64,000 nucleotides of DNA from positions 2,093,001 to 2,157,000 of the forward strand of contig JAXDDX010000057.1 in assembly GCA_034670405.1 (NCBI GenBank), given 5' to 3'. The translations under genes and the position numbers were made by a program. The stretch comes from Hoplostethus atlanticus. Taxonomy: Eukaryota > Chordata > Actinopteri > Trachichthyiformes > Trachichthyidae. Below, one piece after another: positions 23,470 to 35,421 of this stretch (the stretch's first letter is position 1; each line of letters starts with the position of its first letter). Below the pieces are notes generated by a model. The model ran no database searches. It was not told where the DNA came from and was given only the letters and a program-made list of their open reading frames with translations.

Positions 23470-26400
23470 GGCTTTCCCTCTCTACTTTTCTATCTCTCTC
23501 ATGCTCTTTGAAACGTGCAGATCGATGCTGTGCTGTGCTTTTGAAAAGGAGGCTGACTCGGGAACAGCAAGCGCCTCGCACTCTGATGTAAATGGGGAAG
23601 AGAACCCCCTGCTATCCACTCACAAAAAATGTTATGTTTGAACTGTACGTGTCTTGAGTGACAATCAGCCACTCATCGCACTGTTCCTGACGTGCTGAAA
23701 TCAAGTGGAAGAAAATGCATGTCAGACGCTAGTGGTTAAGCGTGAGGGGGAATTGCTGCATTTTATCCCCCCCCCCATTTAAGTAATTTAGTTTGAAAGG
23801 CTGTTAGGATTTCAATTTGATTGCATTAAATGTCACTGTATCCTGATGAAAGCGGTGGTTATCCTTGCATCAGGGCCGCTGATAGAAACGCGGGCCTCCG
23901 GATTAGCAGCCAGCTGGGGGAGAATTTGACAACACCTCGCAGAAAGAGACTAGTCATGAATTAAACAAGCACCGCTATTCATAGACACTCGCACAAATGT
24001 TTCTCATCTCGTACAAGAGAAAGAGTTGATGTCCTGCAGCTTTTTCCCCTCCGCTCGGCTTTGTTTGATCTTTCCTGGCACCGTGACTCTTTCTAAACTC
24101 CAGCGGCTGTTCAAAAGGCATTAAACATGAGCGCGTTCCCCCAGTGGAAGGAAACGGTGAGAGACGTTCACAGAATAAGCTGAGCCAGGCAGTGTTGCGT
24201 TAAAGCCACGCAACGGGCCCCGAGTCTCCCTGAGCTGTTGGCCCTTGCACTCTTGTTTCCCTGAGTAAACACTCGCACACTCCTAGGCAGGCACGCGCAG
24301 GAACAACACACACACACGCGCTTTTTCTACAAATGTTTTCTTTTGAGGTCGCCTTTTGGGTTTCTCATAAAAGTTAAGTCTATTCATTCCAAAGCCATTA
24401 CTTGGTAGCTCATTTTCTGGTAAATGGTCGGTTTACTTTGGAAATATGACGGTATTAAATGCTTATGGAAGGACGGAAGAGCAACCGGTGCTCTCGGGCA
24501 TAGTTTTTGTTTTTAGTCTTACTCTGCATACTATAACATACCCTTGACATTGTCATTTATTTAAAGCGTTCCCCTGACTTTCACCTCTTCATTATGCTCT
24601 TGGTGTCACAACCTCGTTTGATGTGGGCACTGAAATATTGGGGAAACATACAAAGGCAAGAAGAGGCAGAGCCAGTAACTTGAAGACGGCAGCGTTGCTT
24701 TTGAACTGCTAAGCGCTTCCAACCGAGGAGGAGAAGTTCAATATATTCCCCAAAGTAACATGAGGAACCCGCAATTGACCAGTCAAAACCATGTAACATT
24801 CATGAATTTACGTTTCCAACTCGGAGATGAACGGCCTCCTCCTTTTTCATGTGACAGCTGGCGGTTTGGGCTGCAGACCGTATTTCAAAGTTACTTTTAT
24901 GGTGGTTTGCTGTTGCACAGACTGCCCACTGCAGAACCAGTTTTTTCTAATATGGCCAGTGGTTTATTAGGCTTTAGATTGCTGTAATGAACCAGTCATT
25001 AGGGCAGCAGGACATTAGACCATGAGCGAGTGTTAGAGGGTCAGGAAGAACCTGAGACCAACCCCCAAAGACCTGCTCATTTTTCAATGCAAATGACCTC
25101 CAATAAGCACCAGCCCGGTACGAAGTGAGAAACGGAGACATGTTTTGAGCCCTCGAGCGGAACTCTGTCAGGTTTAAAAGCCTGATGAAGGATTATAGGT
25201 CACACAAAGGATCCATTTGTTGCATTTATGGTCTCTTCGCAAATGGTTACCTAAAAGGTTTCATCTTGAAAAATGGATACCTGGATTCTTTCAACCCCAG
25301 ATTTCTCCGGGGGGGGGTGGGCGTCACTGTGGGCGCCTTTTACTCTGTTATCTCTCTGAGGAAATGTGTAGGTGACCCCTGTGTTGCTTGGAGGGATGTG
25401 TGGACATTTTCCAATCACCGTGTGTAAACTGGCCAATAAAATAATCCGTCTTCATCTTATAGAACGCCGTTCCATTTCCCCCTTCATGCTCCTCGCTCTC
25501 CTTCTGGCACACACACCAGCTTGATCCTGTGATCGTGATCTGATTTTCTCTGTGGATCAGGTGATGTGAGGGAGCCGGCGATTGTCCTTCCATGCTCTTA
25601 AATGTGTTTATCTGGAGTTCGCCACTGCAGCGCTTCCAACTGCGATACGCCTAGCCTTTGATGTCCTAATCTGAAACCAGCAAAACCCCACGTGCTGGGC
25701 AGAGGTGGATGATGGGTATTTTGATCAGATTGTCAGATGCTCACTTTACTTACTTGTTGGTTAGTTGGTTGGTTTTGGTTGAAGACATCTCCAGGTCGAA
25801 AACGCCGGTGTCCTGTGGACTGAGAGATACATTTTCACATTTAAACGGCTGTTTAGTATCTCTTAAAATGATGTGCCCTCAACTTGTCATCTTTATTTGT
25901 TGACAACTCAATTTGTCACACATTTGGTGGTGATTTATTGGCATTCTTAGTGTTGACGGTGTCTTTATGGACAGAATACCTGTGTTTTATTCCTCAAACA
26001 TGACTTTTTTACCTTTGGGCCTGCAATGAGACACTTCTATAAGGTTTTGTGGTTGTGTCTGATGTTCTCCTGAGGTCTGTTTCACGACTGAGGGCTGCTT
26101 TTACGTGGCTACTTCCTGAGGTCGCTCTGAGCCCGTGTGGTGAAATGATTCCTAGCTCTTCTAGAAGTCGTGCAGCGAAGAACAAGTGGTTCTTGTTAGA
26201 TGGGAGAAAATGGCTGTAATTGAATGTGAGTCCATATGCTTCTTATTTGGTGTTTTATTTTTTTTTGATCTTGCTAAATTTAGTTTTGCCAAACTACTCA
26301 GTACAAGTCATAAACAATGGCCTATTTTCAGCGTTTTATGATGGAATATTACCGTTTGATGAAGACCAGTTCCCAAACACATTTTATCAGACTTTCCTTG

Positions 26401-28212
26401 ATTTTTCCAGTTTTCAAGTGAAACGTTGGCCTCTGTTCTCTTCTTGGATCCAGTTAGGTGACAACATTACTCCACAGCCATAAGTGATTATGTTGTAAAA
26501 CTGACGAAGGATGGAATGATTGTGTGCTAATAATCCTCATGTGATGTCCTGCACATGGTCTCGTCAGACCTCCTACCGTCATCACTTGGAGACTAACCTC
26601 GTTATCCTCCATTGAGAGACAACAAGAGCATCTTTTATTGTTCTCCGTGTGACTCCTCAGTCCTCTAAACGACCCGTCAATTGCTAGCCATGTCATTTCC
26701 TCTTAACTTGACGTGTAGAGACGAGCAGGTGGCTTCAGATAAATGTGGGCCCATCGAAGGTTTGTAAGGAGACGGACGGAAGCTCAAGTGCGCTGTTTCC
26801 CTTGGCAATGCTCCAAGCGAGCCAGGCTAATCCAAATGAAAAAAAAACATTTACTTGTACCTTTTTCAGACGGCCTGTAGATTTTTCCCCTCACTCTGCA
26901 TGTTTGCTTTAGCGTGTAAGTTGCCGGTTGATTAAAGCACTTTGATTTTTCAAGAGGTTTTCCTTTTTATATGCTTCACTGAGAAGGTGGGTTGTGGGGT
27001 TAAAGAATGTTTGCTCCCACAGACAGCAGAGGATTATGTTGCAGAGGGAACTCAGCTATTTTTCCCCCTTGCTTAGACTAGGAGGACTTGAGGACTTGTC
27101 AGAAAATACTTCTCATTGACTCTCAGCAGTCCATGAGGCCGCAGCGCTGAGAGGCTGACTGCACCTTCAGACCCTCAACATTGAAGTGTAGTTGCTGGGA
27201 TCAGTGCTTCTTTGTTACTTTAGATTAGTGAACGTGTTTTCTGACCCTCCCCTCTCCCATAAGACCATAAGTCATAGCCTGTCGTTTGACCTCGGCCCTG
27301 GAGTTACGAGCTTTACGATCTCAGGTCAGGGCATGTTTTCTAACTTAAACACTGTGGCTCCAGTATAATATGACCTCTCACCCTCAAACAAGGCAAATCT
27401 GCTCCTTACAGGGTCATTATCTGATTATCCACACCACATCATTGTACACAGGAAACTCTTCACCACATCATTTCACACAGGAAATTCCCCGTCTTATCGG
27501 TTGCAGCTATCTTGTATATTTTAACAAGGTTTCAAATCCTAACAAATTGTCACTTTTCCCCAAACAGCCGCAGCTGCCCGAGGTTTTCTGTTTACTCGGA
27601 CAATAGGCAGCCTGTTGCCGTCAGGGGGAATGTTGATAACTCTCAGGATGTAAATTCATGCATTGTTTGTACGACGGGGGCTAGTCGCTCGAAGGCCGTC
27701 TCCGCTAAAATACAGCTAATCCTAACCTTTTGTAAACACTGTGCTGACGCAGTAGCTATCCGTAGCTCCTCAACCCCTCTCATTCTGTTTGTGTGAAACT
27801 CAAACAAAGCCCACGTCACCTTGCATACCTCGGCATGCTGTAATAGATTTTTTTTAGGTCCCCACTGTCAACAAAATGCATCATTCTCCTGGACCGCCAG
27901 ACAGAGGGGTTGGTAATTTAGGTGGCATCTACTTATTGTGGGATCGTACACAGTAACGCTAACGCCGACGAGCTCAGGGCCCTGACACTCCGTTAGTCAC
28001 TACCCCGTGGAAAGGCAACTTCTTCTTCTTCTTCAGCTTTTCAATGCTGAGGTGTGAGACAGAGAGCAGGCTGAAAAACAGGTTTCCCGGTGATAAATAG
28101 CAGGCCCGGTTTGGAAAGTGTCTCCTTTCTGACAGAGGACCGAGCTTTGTCTTGAAATGTGAGCTGTCTCTCTGCAGCCACTGCCAGCTTTCTCAGGGGC
28201 TCTGACTTTCAA

Positions 28213-28279
28213 CGGGGCAGGGAGAGAGAGGGGAAGGGCGGGGGGGGAGAAAGAAAGGGAAAGAAAGGGGTGGAGGGGA
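28213..28279 (+). other. Purine-rich G-tract region with G4 potential
   Basis: Repeated GGGG and GAGA runs (GGGGAAGGGCGGGGGGGGAG and the following AAGAAAGGGAAAGAAAGGGG) form a nearly pure purine strand of about 65 bp. It satisfies loose G4 criteria and could also form a triplex. Confidence 0.5.
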
Positions 28280-30149
28280 GAGAGAGATTTATGTTACAGG
28301 GGATGCCTTGGGGTGATGTGGAGGGATAAAAAGATTTGACTAGCTGTTGCTGTCTGTTAAAGGAGATTACCATTTAATTATAACTATGGTCAAGAATAGT
28401 CCAGTCAACATTTTCCAACTTGAAGTGCTCAAACTTATGATCTTATCAAGAGGTGCAACCTGAAAGGAAGACTTGAAGATAGTAGATTTGAAGTGTTTTT
28501 TTTTGTTTTTATACACAAATTGAGCTTTACTCTGTAGTACTGCTAACAGATTGTGAACACACATCCCCAGAAAATCTCGCTTGATACCCTCAGAGCTACT
28601 TTTTCTGTTTATTCTCTTTCCTGTTTGTTAAAAGCGTTTTTATAAATAAACTTAACATCAGTAAGAAGTGACACAGATGAAGTGGTCTCCTCTCTACTTT
28701 CTAACTGTGAGAGACAGTTGTGTGTGTTAGTAGAAACTAGATGTTTTTACCAGGGCGTAAGAATCACATATTTCACTCCTGAACTTTATTGGTACACCCC
28801 CCTCTAAGGGCCTATGGTTTGGAGCCCAAGTGGTCCATTAGTACTGACAGGCAGTTTGTGTTTAGGCTAACATCTATAATGAGATCCCTCTGCTGCGGGT
28901 CTGCCTGCCATGTCTCTCTGTATGCCTGGTTTTACAAACGGTGCTGCCAGGCAAAGGCTGACCTTGTGTGTCCTGGGATCTGGCTATACCCTGACCTCCT
29001 CTGGCTATTACTGCAGGTGCCTTCGGGTGTAATTTGTGGGTGCGTGTGTGTGTGTGGATATGTCAGGTGTTAAATGGGAATGGAGATTCGGCCACAGCGG
29101 GGGGGGTTTGGGTGCCCAGCGTCACTCTTCATGGGTCGCAGAGCTCACTTTAGTGCATTTCTGGCACGTTGCTGCAGGCCCCGCTGTGCCAACAGCTGCA
29201 CACTCTACTAACAAACCTGCAAAATTCACACACACATACACACACACACATACACAGCCATTACCGACTGAAACAGTGCCACAGGTCTCTTTTAGTGTGT
29301 GATGTCATGTGATGGATGCAGTCCATCTTATCTCCTCTCGCTCTGTCGTTGATGGATGTGGATGATTGGTGAGGATATTGTGTAGGCTCATTACCCTTGC
29401 TCTCAGTGTCAGAGTGCCTGAACTCGTGTTCCTTCAGGTGAGCCCTGCGTGCCCGTGCATGCATACATAGGCTAGCTCTCGCTGCGTTTCACTTTGATCT
29501 AGCATGCACTAAATGCATGCTTGGTAGATGTCGTCAAGACATGCTTTGGAAATGCACCCCGAGTCGCTTTGTCCGGGACTAACGAGTCAGAGGAAGGAGC
29601 TTCATTAGATGCCATTTTAGTGCTTTTTCCAAAACCATGACGAGGCTTTCACATAGTTAGCGCCGTAGGTGTCCACCCCCTGCACATCAGCTGAACAGAG
29701 ACAGACTGAAGTGTTTAACCTGTGGCTGCTACAGCTGGGAGACTCAGGCAGAGTGTGTAAGGCCTTCCTGTCTGTGGGAGTGTGGTTTCCTGGGCTTGTT
29801 AATATTAGCCAAGAGGTCAGAAGAGTACACAGTCTGAGCTCTTGGTAGTAGAGGGCTTTGATCATCCAATGAGACTAGCAGGGAGTCAACAAGAGTCCTG
29901 AGTGGACCCTGACTCACTTGGTCTCTCAATAGATGAATCAGCCGTTCTATTAACATCAGTACATTATCACCACATTCATTCTGAGACATTCATATCATGA
30001 CCGGGACCGCCGCCGAGAAGATCTACCCCTACGCTGCACTTGACGTAGTGTGACACAGGATCTGATTTTGTGGTAAATCTGCTGGATTGGTTTACAGCAC
30101 AAAGGGAGATTGCTTTACGGCATAATTTTTGGCTGTTGGTGACAAAAGT

Positions 30150-30260
30150 AAGTCTTAGGACTTCACGATTATGGCAAAAATGAACAAATATTGTGATCAT
30201 GATTATTACTCATGATTCTTTATCTGAATTTCAGTAAACAATTTTTGTAAAAACAATAAT
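30150..30260. repeat. Possible decayed dispersed repeat
   Basis: The stretch with GGACTTCACGATTATGGC and the following TTGTGATCATGATTATTACT resembles fish repeats with a CACGATTA...GATTATT theme (recalled). It is diverged and its ends are not definable. Confidence 0.3.
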
Positions 30261-31405
30261 TTTGTTGCAGTTTTGCACCTAATATAGTTTTATATATATT
30301 TTCACTTTTTCAGTGCAGTATTTGTCAAAGTAGCAGCAGCTAAAACGTTTCGTTTTCATTTTTACTCTCTACTTGTTTGTCATAACCAAGGTATCTCCAA
30401 ATGACAGACGATGAGCCGCCTTTAAGAACTAAAACAACATTTTCAAGTTCAGACTCAGGAGAAGGATTTTCCTCTCTAATGATGCGACTATCCATTCTTT
30501 TCCACTTTGCTTGTCATTACATTTTTCCAGAGCTGTAAGGTTTCTCTTTCTTTCTCACTGGAGCTTAGTGACACGTAATGGAAGCACGAGACAGTATATA
30601 CCACACTGAGACTTTCAGGGGAATTGAAAAACGCTACAATAAAACACTTCAGTATTGCAATACATCAGTATGTCATTGTCAAATAGATTTTTTTAAACGA
30701 CACAATCTGTTGTGTCGCTATGTGACGATGGCTGACTGTCCAATTAAGCACAAAGAGCCATCATGGTACTTAATGCTCCCTCAGCTAATCATCAATGATA
30801 AGTGCCTGTAATGGATACAATAGATCTGATGTTAACTAATCACATGACCGGTAGCTTCATTCATTCAAATGACCTCCCCCCCTCGACAATCTCATACATA
30901 ATGGCAGCTGTTTCAGTGCAGCTGTTTAATTGAACCCTTTCATTAGCTCTTGCAAATCCCCTTTTTTTTCCGTGGCATTTTCTCCATGCCATGTCTGCTG
31001 CCCATCCCACTCTCCGAGAGCTGTTACCCATGCTAATGCAAACCGGGCTGGAGAGAGTTCATTTACTGGTTTGTAGAGGAGGGGGGGGCTCTGTTTCGCG
31101 GGGCTGTCACTCTCTCATTGAGGAGCAGAGGAGTGAGCCTCAACACATCTTACTCTCATACAAAGGGAGACTGTGATGTACATACAAATGAGCCCATAAT
31201 AGGTGGTTTCATCACTCAATTCCTTCTCCGTTTAATCTGACAAACAAACTCCCTCTGTGTGTGTGCGTACGTGCACGACATTCCTGCCTGCATGTGCGCG
31301 CGCATGTGTGTGTTTGCGTGCACACATCCATGCTAATGCGTATTTTGGAGAGATTGGGGAGAAGAAATTCAACTCAACACACACACACACTTTTTTCTTC
31401 ATCTC

Positions 31406-31434
31406 ACCCCACCCCACCCCACCCCCCCACCCCA
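31406..31434 (-). other. (CCCCA)n tract; G4 motif on the minus strand
   Basis: CACCCCACCCCACCCC followed by CACCCCCCCACCCC gives five or more C-runs of at least four with one-base loops. The minus strand therefore fits a strong G-quadruplex and the plus strand an i-motif. Confidence 0.75.
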
Positions 31435-32519
31435 GCCTAAATCCTGGGAAAAGCAAAAACATTGTTCATTCTCGGTGTGCATGACCTGCAGGAGATGGTG
31501 TGTAGAGCAGGAAGTAATTAGAGCTAATTGTTCTGCTTTAATCATAGAAAAACCCTGCTGCTGCTGCTGCCGCTGCCTCACAAGTGTAGTTAGTTAACCA
31601 GTGTTCGCACTTCATATTTTATATTATACACAGAGGGTTCATTGTTCATAGTGAGGCAAGGGGACACGATGCCCTTGGTCCTTAACTGCTCTGAGTCATC
31701 TGGAACTGCGTCATGAATCTCAGATAAATTTTCTTGTATCAGACGCTCAAAATGTGTTCATTTAGATTAAGGGATTCAGAGGAGTGTGTTCCTGTTTTTC
31801 TGTAATTCCACATCTGCACTCTTAATATAGACTGTTAGCAACATTTAAAAGACAGAGAATCTCCTGTTCAGTGAATTTATTTCTTTTTACGTCTCTTCTC
31901 CCCATTAAAACCTCATTTTTTCCCCCCGCCTCTGTTCCCCAGTTCTCAGTATCAGACCTTTCTGTGTTGCAGTAGGTTAATGGGTACATCTCCTGCTGGA
32001 TAGGAGCATCAGCTAAATGCAGAAAATAGTCGGTGTAAAAGGTAATGTCTCTCCTTTAATCTTCATCAGCGCTCCATGATGAGCTTCCACAACTCACAGC
32101 CTGGGCATCGGTCCCACCCCGACCGCCCGCTTACCCCTGATGTGTGATAGAGTTATTGCAAAATGACATACCCACCATTTGGGTAAAATGGTGACACCTG
32201 TATTTCAGGCAGCAATTTATTTTCCGAAAATGGATATGAAGCATTTAGGAGTGAACCCCTACAGGTATAGCGGCTCTGATAGCTAGGCGTAGTCCTTGTA
32301 GGATTCCTGTACTGCTCCCTGGGGAATTCCCTCAACGCGGGCTGCAGCTGATGCTCGGCTAATGCTGCAATACCATCCCTTTTGAAAAATGTTGGCCTAC
32401 CTACCCCTCTGCTACATCTAAGAAGTGGCAGCTCACAGGAACTAATCCATCATGTCCTACACGCACTATTCGTGGTTAGCAGATGATGGGTGGAATGTGG
32501 TCTTCGTGGCACAGCTCAC

Positions 32520-32840
32520 TCACTGGGGGCGTCAACCTCGCGGCTCGGGCCGCTCACGAGCACCCGGGGGAACTGAGCCCTAATTGCCAGGGGAAATGGG
32601 ACAGCCATGCTGGGAGGTTTCTTTTGTGGCCAAGGCAATTAACTCTGCTTTTTTCATCCCTCCTTTTGAAAAGACATTGTGCTGAGCGACTCGGTGAGCA
32701 CCCGGATGGGACTGAGCTGTTAGCGATTGCATTCCGCTTGCAGTGCCAAGGGGAGGCGGGTGGATGGCGGTGTTGTTGGGACGCCGCAGAGGCCCCGTCC
32801 CTGATTGCCTGACCGTGTCGCGTCCCCGACGCTCACTGAA
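32520..32840. promoter_or_regulatory. CpG-rich intronic block, possible enhancer or minor promoter
   Basis: CpG is clearly denser than in the flanks (CTCGCGGCTCGGGCCGCTCA; GTGTCGCGTCCCCGACGCTC). A motif GAGCACCCGG...GACTGAGC or GAACTGAGC occurs twice, at about 32,549 and 32,696. No TATA box or ORF of known family is associated. The regulatory role is inference from composition only. Confidence 0.3.
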
Positions 32841-33449
32841 AAGGACTGCCTGTCTGAATGCTGTCAAAACCAATAAGCGGTGTGTGTTCTGCTTGCTGCT
32901 GTGTAACAGTTGAGTCGGTCTAGAACTAAACTGAACGTCTGCTTTATTTTACCTCAGAGCACGTACAGCGGTTTGCTTATTTTATAGCCTAGTTTTTGCA
33001 ACGAGCTGCTTGATCTTATGCCTGACTTCTTATTGCTCTTTTTAAAGCCAGAGGACCGTTAAGGTGGCTGGAGATATGCCCGCAGGAACTTGGCTAACTG
33101 TAAAGAAGCCTTGACCGCAATCTGTCCAGCTCTTTACTTACTAACTACTTACTAAAGAGGTAGATGATGTGTACCGACCCAGGATTGGGCCGATGCTGGG
33201 GGGTCATGACACATCATGCTAGACACTAAAACTAGCTGGGAGGGAGGGGGGGCTCTGGGAGACCAGAGGAGAGGGGGAAGGGATGAGATGAGACTTTAGT
33301 CTGTGAAGTTCTTCAGCCAAGCATTTACGAGAGCACTCTGCATGTCTGTTTCCCACTGGAGTGGAAAAGAGGCCACGCAGGGCTGGGCAGAGCCAGGCTG
33401 TGCTGGGCCAAGGCATGGAGGCTGGAGAGGTGGAGGAAGAGAGGATTTA

Positions 33450-33674
33450 GAGAGTGGTTGGGGGGGCAGACACCCCCGCACCCAACGCCCCACTAGAGAG
33501 TGGTTGGGGGGCAGACACCCCCGCACCCAACGCCCCACTAGAGAGTGGTTGGGGGGCAGACACCCCCGCACCCAACGCCCCACTAGAGAGTGGTTGGGGG
33601 GCAGACACCCCCGCACCCAACGCCCCACTAGAGAGTGGTTGGGGGGCAGACACCCCCGCACCCAACGCCCCACT
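33450..33674 (+). repeat. 45-bp minisatellite, five copies
   Basis: The unit starts GAGAGTGGTTGGGGGGCAGA and continues CACCCCCGCACCCAACGCCC CACTA. Copies begin at 33,450, 33,496, 33,541, 33,586 and 33,631; the first has one extra G. The copies are otherwise essentially identical, indicating recent expansion. Each unit can pair its G-run with the following C-run (GGGGG-CAGACA-CCCCC). Because 45 is divisible by three, long frames stay open on both strands; these are artefacts, not a repeat protein. Confidence 0.97.
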
Positions 33675-33750
33675 GTGAAAGAGAAACTGACAGACACAAA
33701 TTAATTTAACATCTGAATGAATCATCTCTTCATTTGGCTGTGCTAATCCG

Positions 33751-33843
33751 CCTCTCCCCTCTCTCTCTCTCTTTCTCTCACTCCCTCTCTCTCTCTTTTA
33801 TTCTTGCATCCTTGTTTCCCCCCCCCCCCCCCCCCCCCCCCCC
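33751..33843 (+). repeat. Polypyrimidine tract with 26-base poly(C)
   Basis: (CT)n-rich sequence (33,751-33,799), then TTTTATTCTTGCATCCTTG, then C from 33,818 to 33,843. This is the longest mononucleotide run in the window. Confidence 0.95.
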
Positions 33844-35400
33844 GCCCCTCTAACTGTCCAAATTCATACTCCAAACACCCCAGGATGTCTGAAAAGAATA
33901 TTTTATCTGTGTTGCATATCTTTCCCTTTCTCCTACTCATCTACATTTAATTAAAACACCAGCGAGAATACACACTGGCAGTAGGAGTGTGAACCAGCCG
34001 TGTTCTTAGGGGAACTTATTGTGCTGTATTTCTGTGACCCAATTCTTCTTTTAACAGTATGCCCTGCAGGAAAGTTGCCTTGCTTTTTAGATGGATACTG
34101 TAGGCACAAAACGGATGATACTGATGATACTGTTGTTACTGTGTTTGAAAAGAATTAGGTCTAATCTTTGGCATTTAAAATTTATTTTTTTTCCTACTTT
34201 TTTCTCCTACTGTGCATAATAATAAGCACAACTCTACAAAAATACCAATTACTCTATGAAAATTAGGGTCGTTTTTTCATGCTCAAACCACTAGTGCAGT
34301 TTGAAATTGCACTTAAAATAATTGCAGGAGATCATCGTGTCCAAGGTTGTATTCCCACTTCCTCACACTTGCTGTCAGGGGAATTACTTCTCACCGATAG
34401 TAAACACACTTGACTGCGCCGCTTCCATGCTGGAGAAATTGCGGGGGGGGGAAAAAAGCTTGCAATATCCTTACAGAAGAATGACTTAAAGTCTTTATGA
34501 GTCTTTATGCCAGGCTGCAGATCACTGGAGGCAGATAACAGAGAATATGTGCTTTCTCTGCAGCACTGGTGTTTCATTCCTCCTAAAGAAACATTCATCA
34601 CAGATTATTGGCCCAGACTGGTTTGTGTGTGAGTGTGCATACGCTGTGTGAATGTGTACGTCTGAAGCTTGTCCCTTGTCGCACGGTGGTACCGGCAAAG
34701 GCAACAGTGCTGGCGGTGGCGCTTTAGACTCTTCAACCTGCAGCCCCAGCCTTCCCCATGCCCTTATGTCGCTCACTGAAGGAGAGGAGTTTGACGGTCC
34801 AGTGGCTCTCCCCGTGAATACCTATCATTGTCCCTCTGGTCTGGGGGAACTCTAGAGGCTGGCGTAGGACACGCTGGCTGGGGTTCAGGAACTCCGCGGG
34901 GCCAGAGATTAGCAAGGCATGGCAGGATCCCTGATAACTGACACCCTCCACGCAGGCATCTGAGCTGCTCTCCCATCCCGCTAAAGACTACAGCCACAAA
35001 GACGCCTTTCAGCGCTAGGCACGGTGGCACTAATCCCCTTAGCACAAAGACCTGGGCCACCGATAGCATCTAAATAACTCCTCAGTAAATGTCATTTGCC
35101 TGAATTAGCTGTATAGTATCTCCTGATGCTGGTGGATTGCGTTGCAGTGTGTACAGAAATATTTGTGCCTGTTGTGATTTCTCTTGATGTGCTGTTGAGT
35201 GCTGGCGTTTAATAAGCCATGAGGATAGGTCGCCCATAGAGCCGGGCTCCCGTTGGCTGCTTGGCTCGGGGGTTTAGGTCACTTTAGCCCTGCAGCTTTG
35301 TCAAAGGCATCCTTAATATTCCTGTGGCATCTAGTCGTCGTCACTGTTGGCCCTCACTGACACCACAGCCTTTTACCCCTTACAGAGTAGTGTCTTGGTC

Positions 35401-35421
35401 GGGGGGGAAGGGGAAGGGGTG
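35401..35421 (+). other. G-quadruplex motif
   Basis: GGGGGGGAAGGGGAAGGGG has three runs, the first long enough to supply two, with AA loops. It could form a compact G4 on the coding strand. Confidence 0.5.

Larger units (their letters stand above)
21512..31000. other. ptk7 intron 1, 21.5-31.0 kb: no gene seen
   Basis: Mostly unique sequence with two (GT)n tracts (22,265-22,307; 22,512-22,538), a CT tract (23,422-23,469), a 29-bp imperfect direct repeat near 27,433-27,488 (CACCACATCATT...CACAGGAAA twice), a purine/G-rich stretch at 28,213-28,279 and a diverged repeat-like A/T segment at about 30,150-30,260. Several blocks (for example 23,800-24,200) have the even composition typical of conserved intronic sequence, which I cannot test. 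Confidence 0.6.

Noticed and set aside
33450-33674. Possible CRISPR-like array
   Set aside because: The copies abut with no spacers, and the host is a vertebrate. It is an ordinary minisatellite.
33296-33725. Long open frames on both strands across the tandem array, suggesting a repeat protein
   Set aside because: The 45-bp unit is divisible by three, so frames stay open in several phases on both strands. There is no conserved domain, no splice context and no codon preference.
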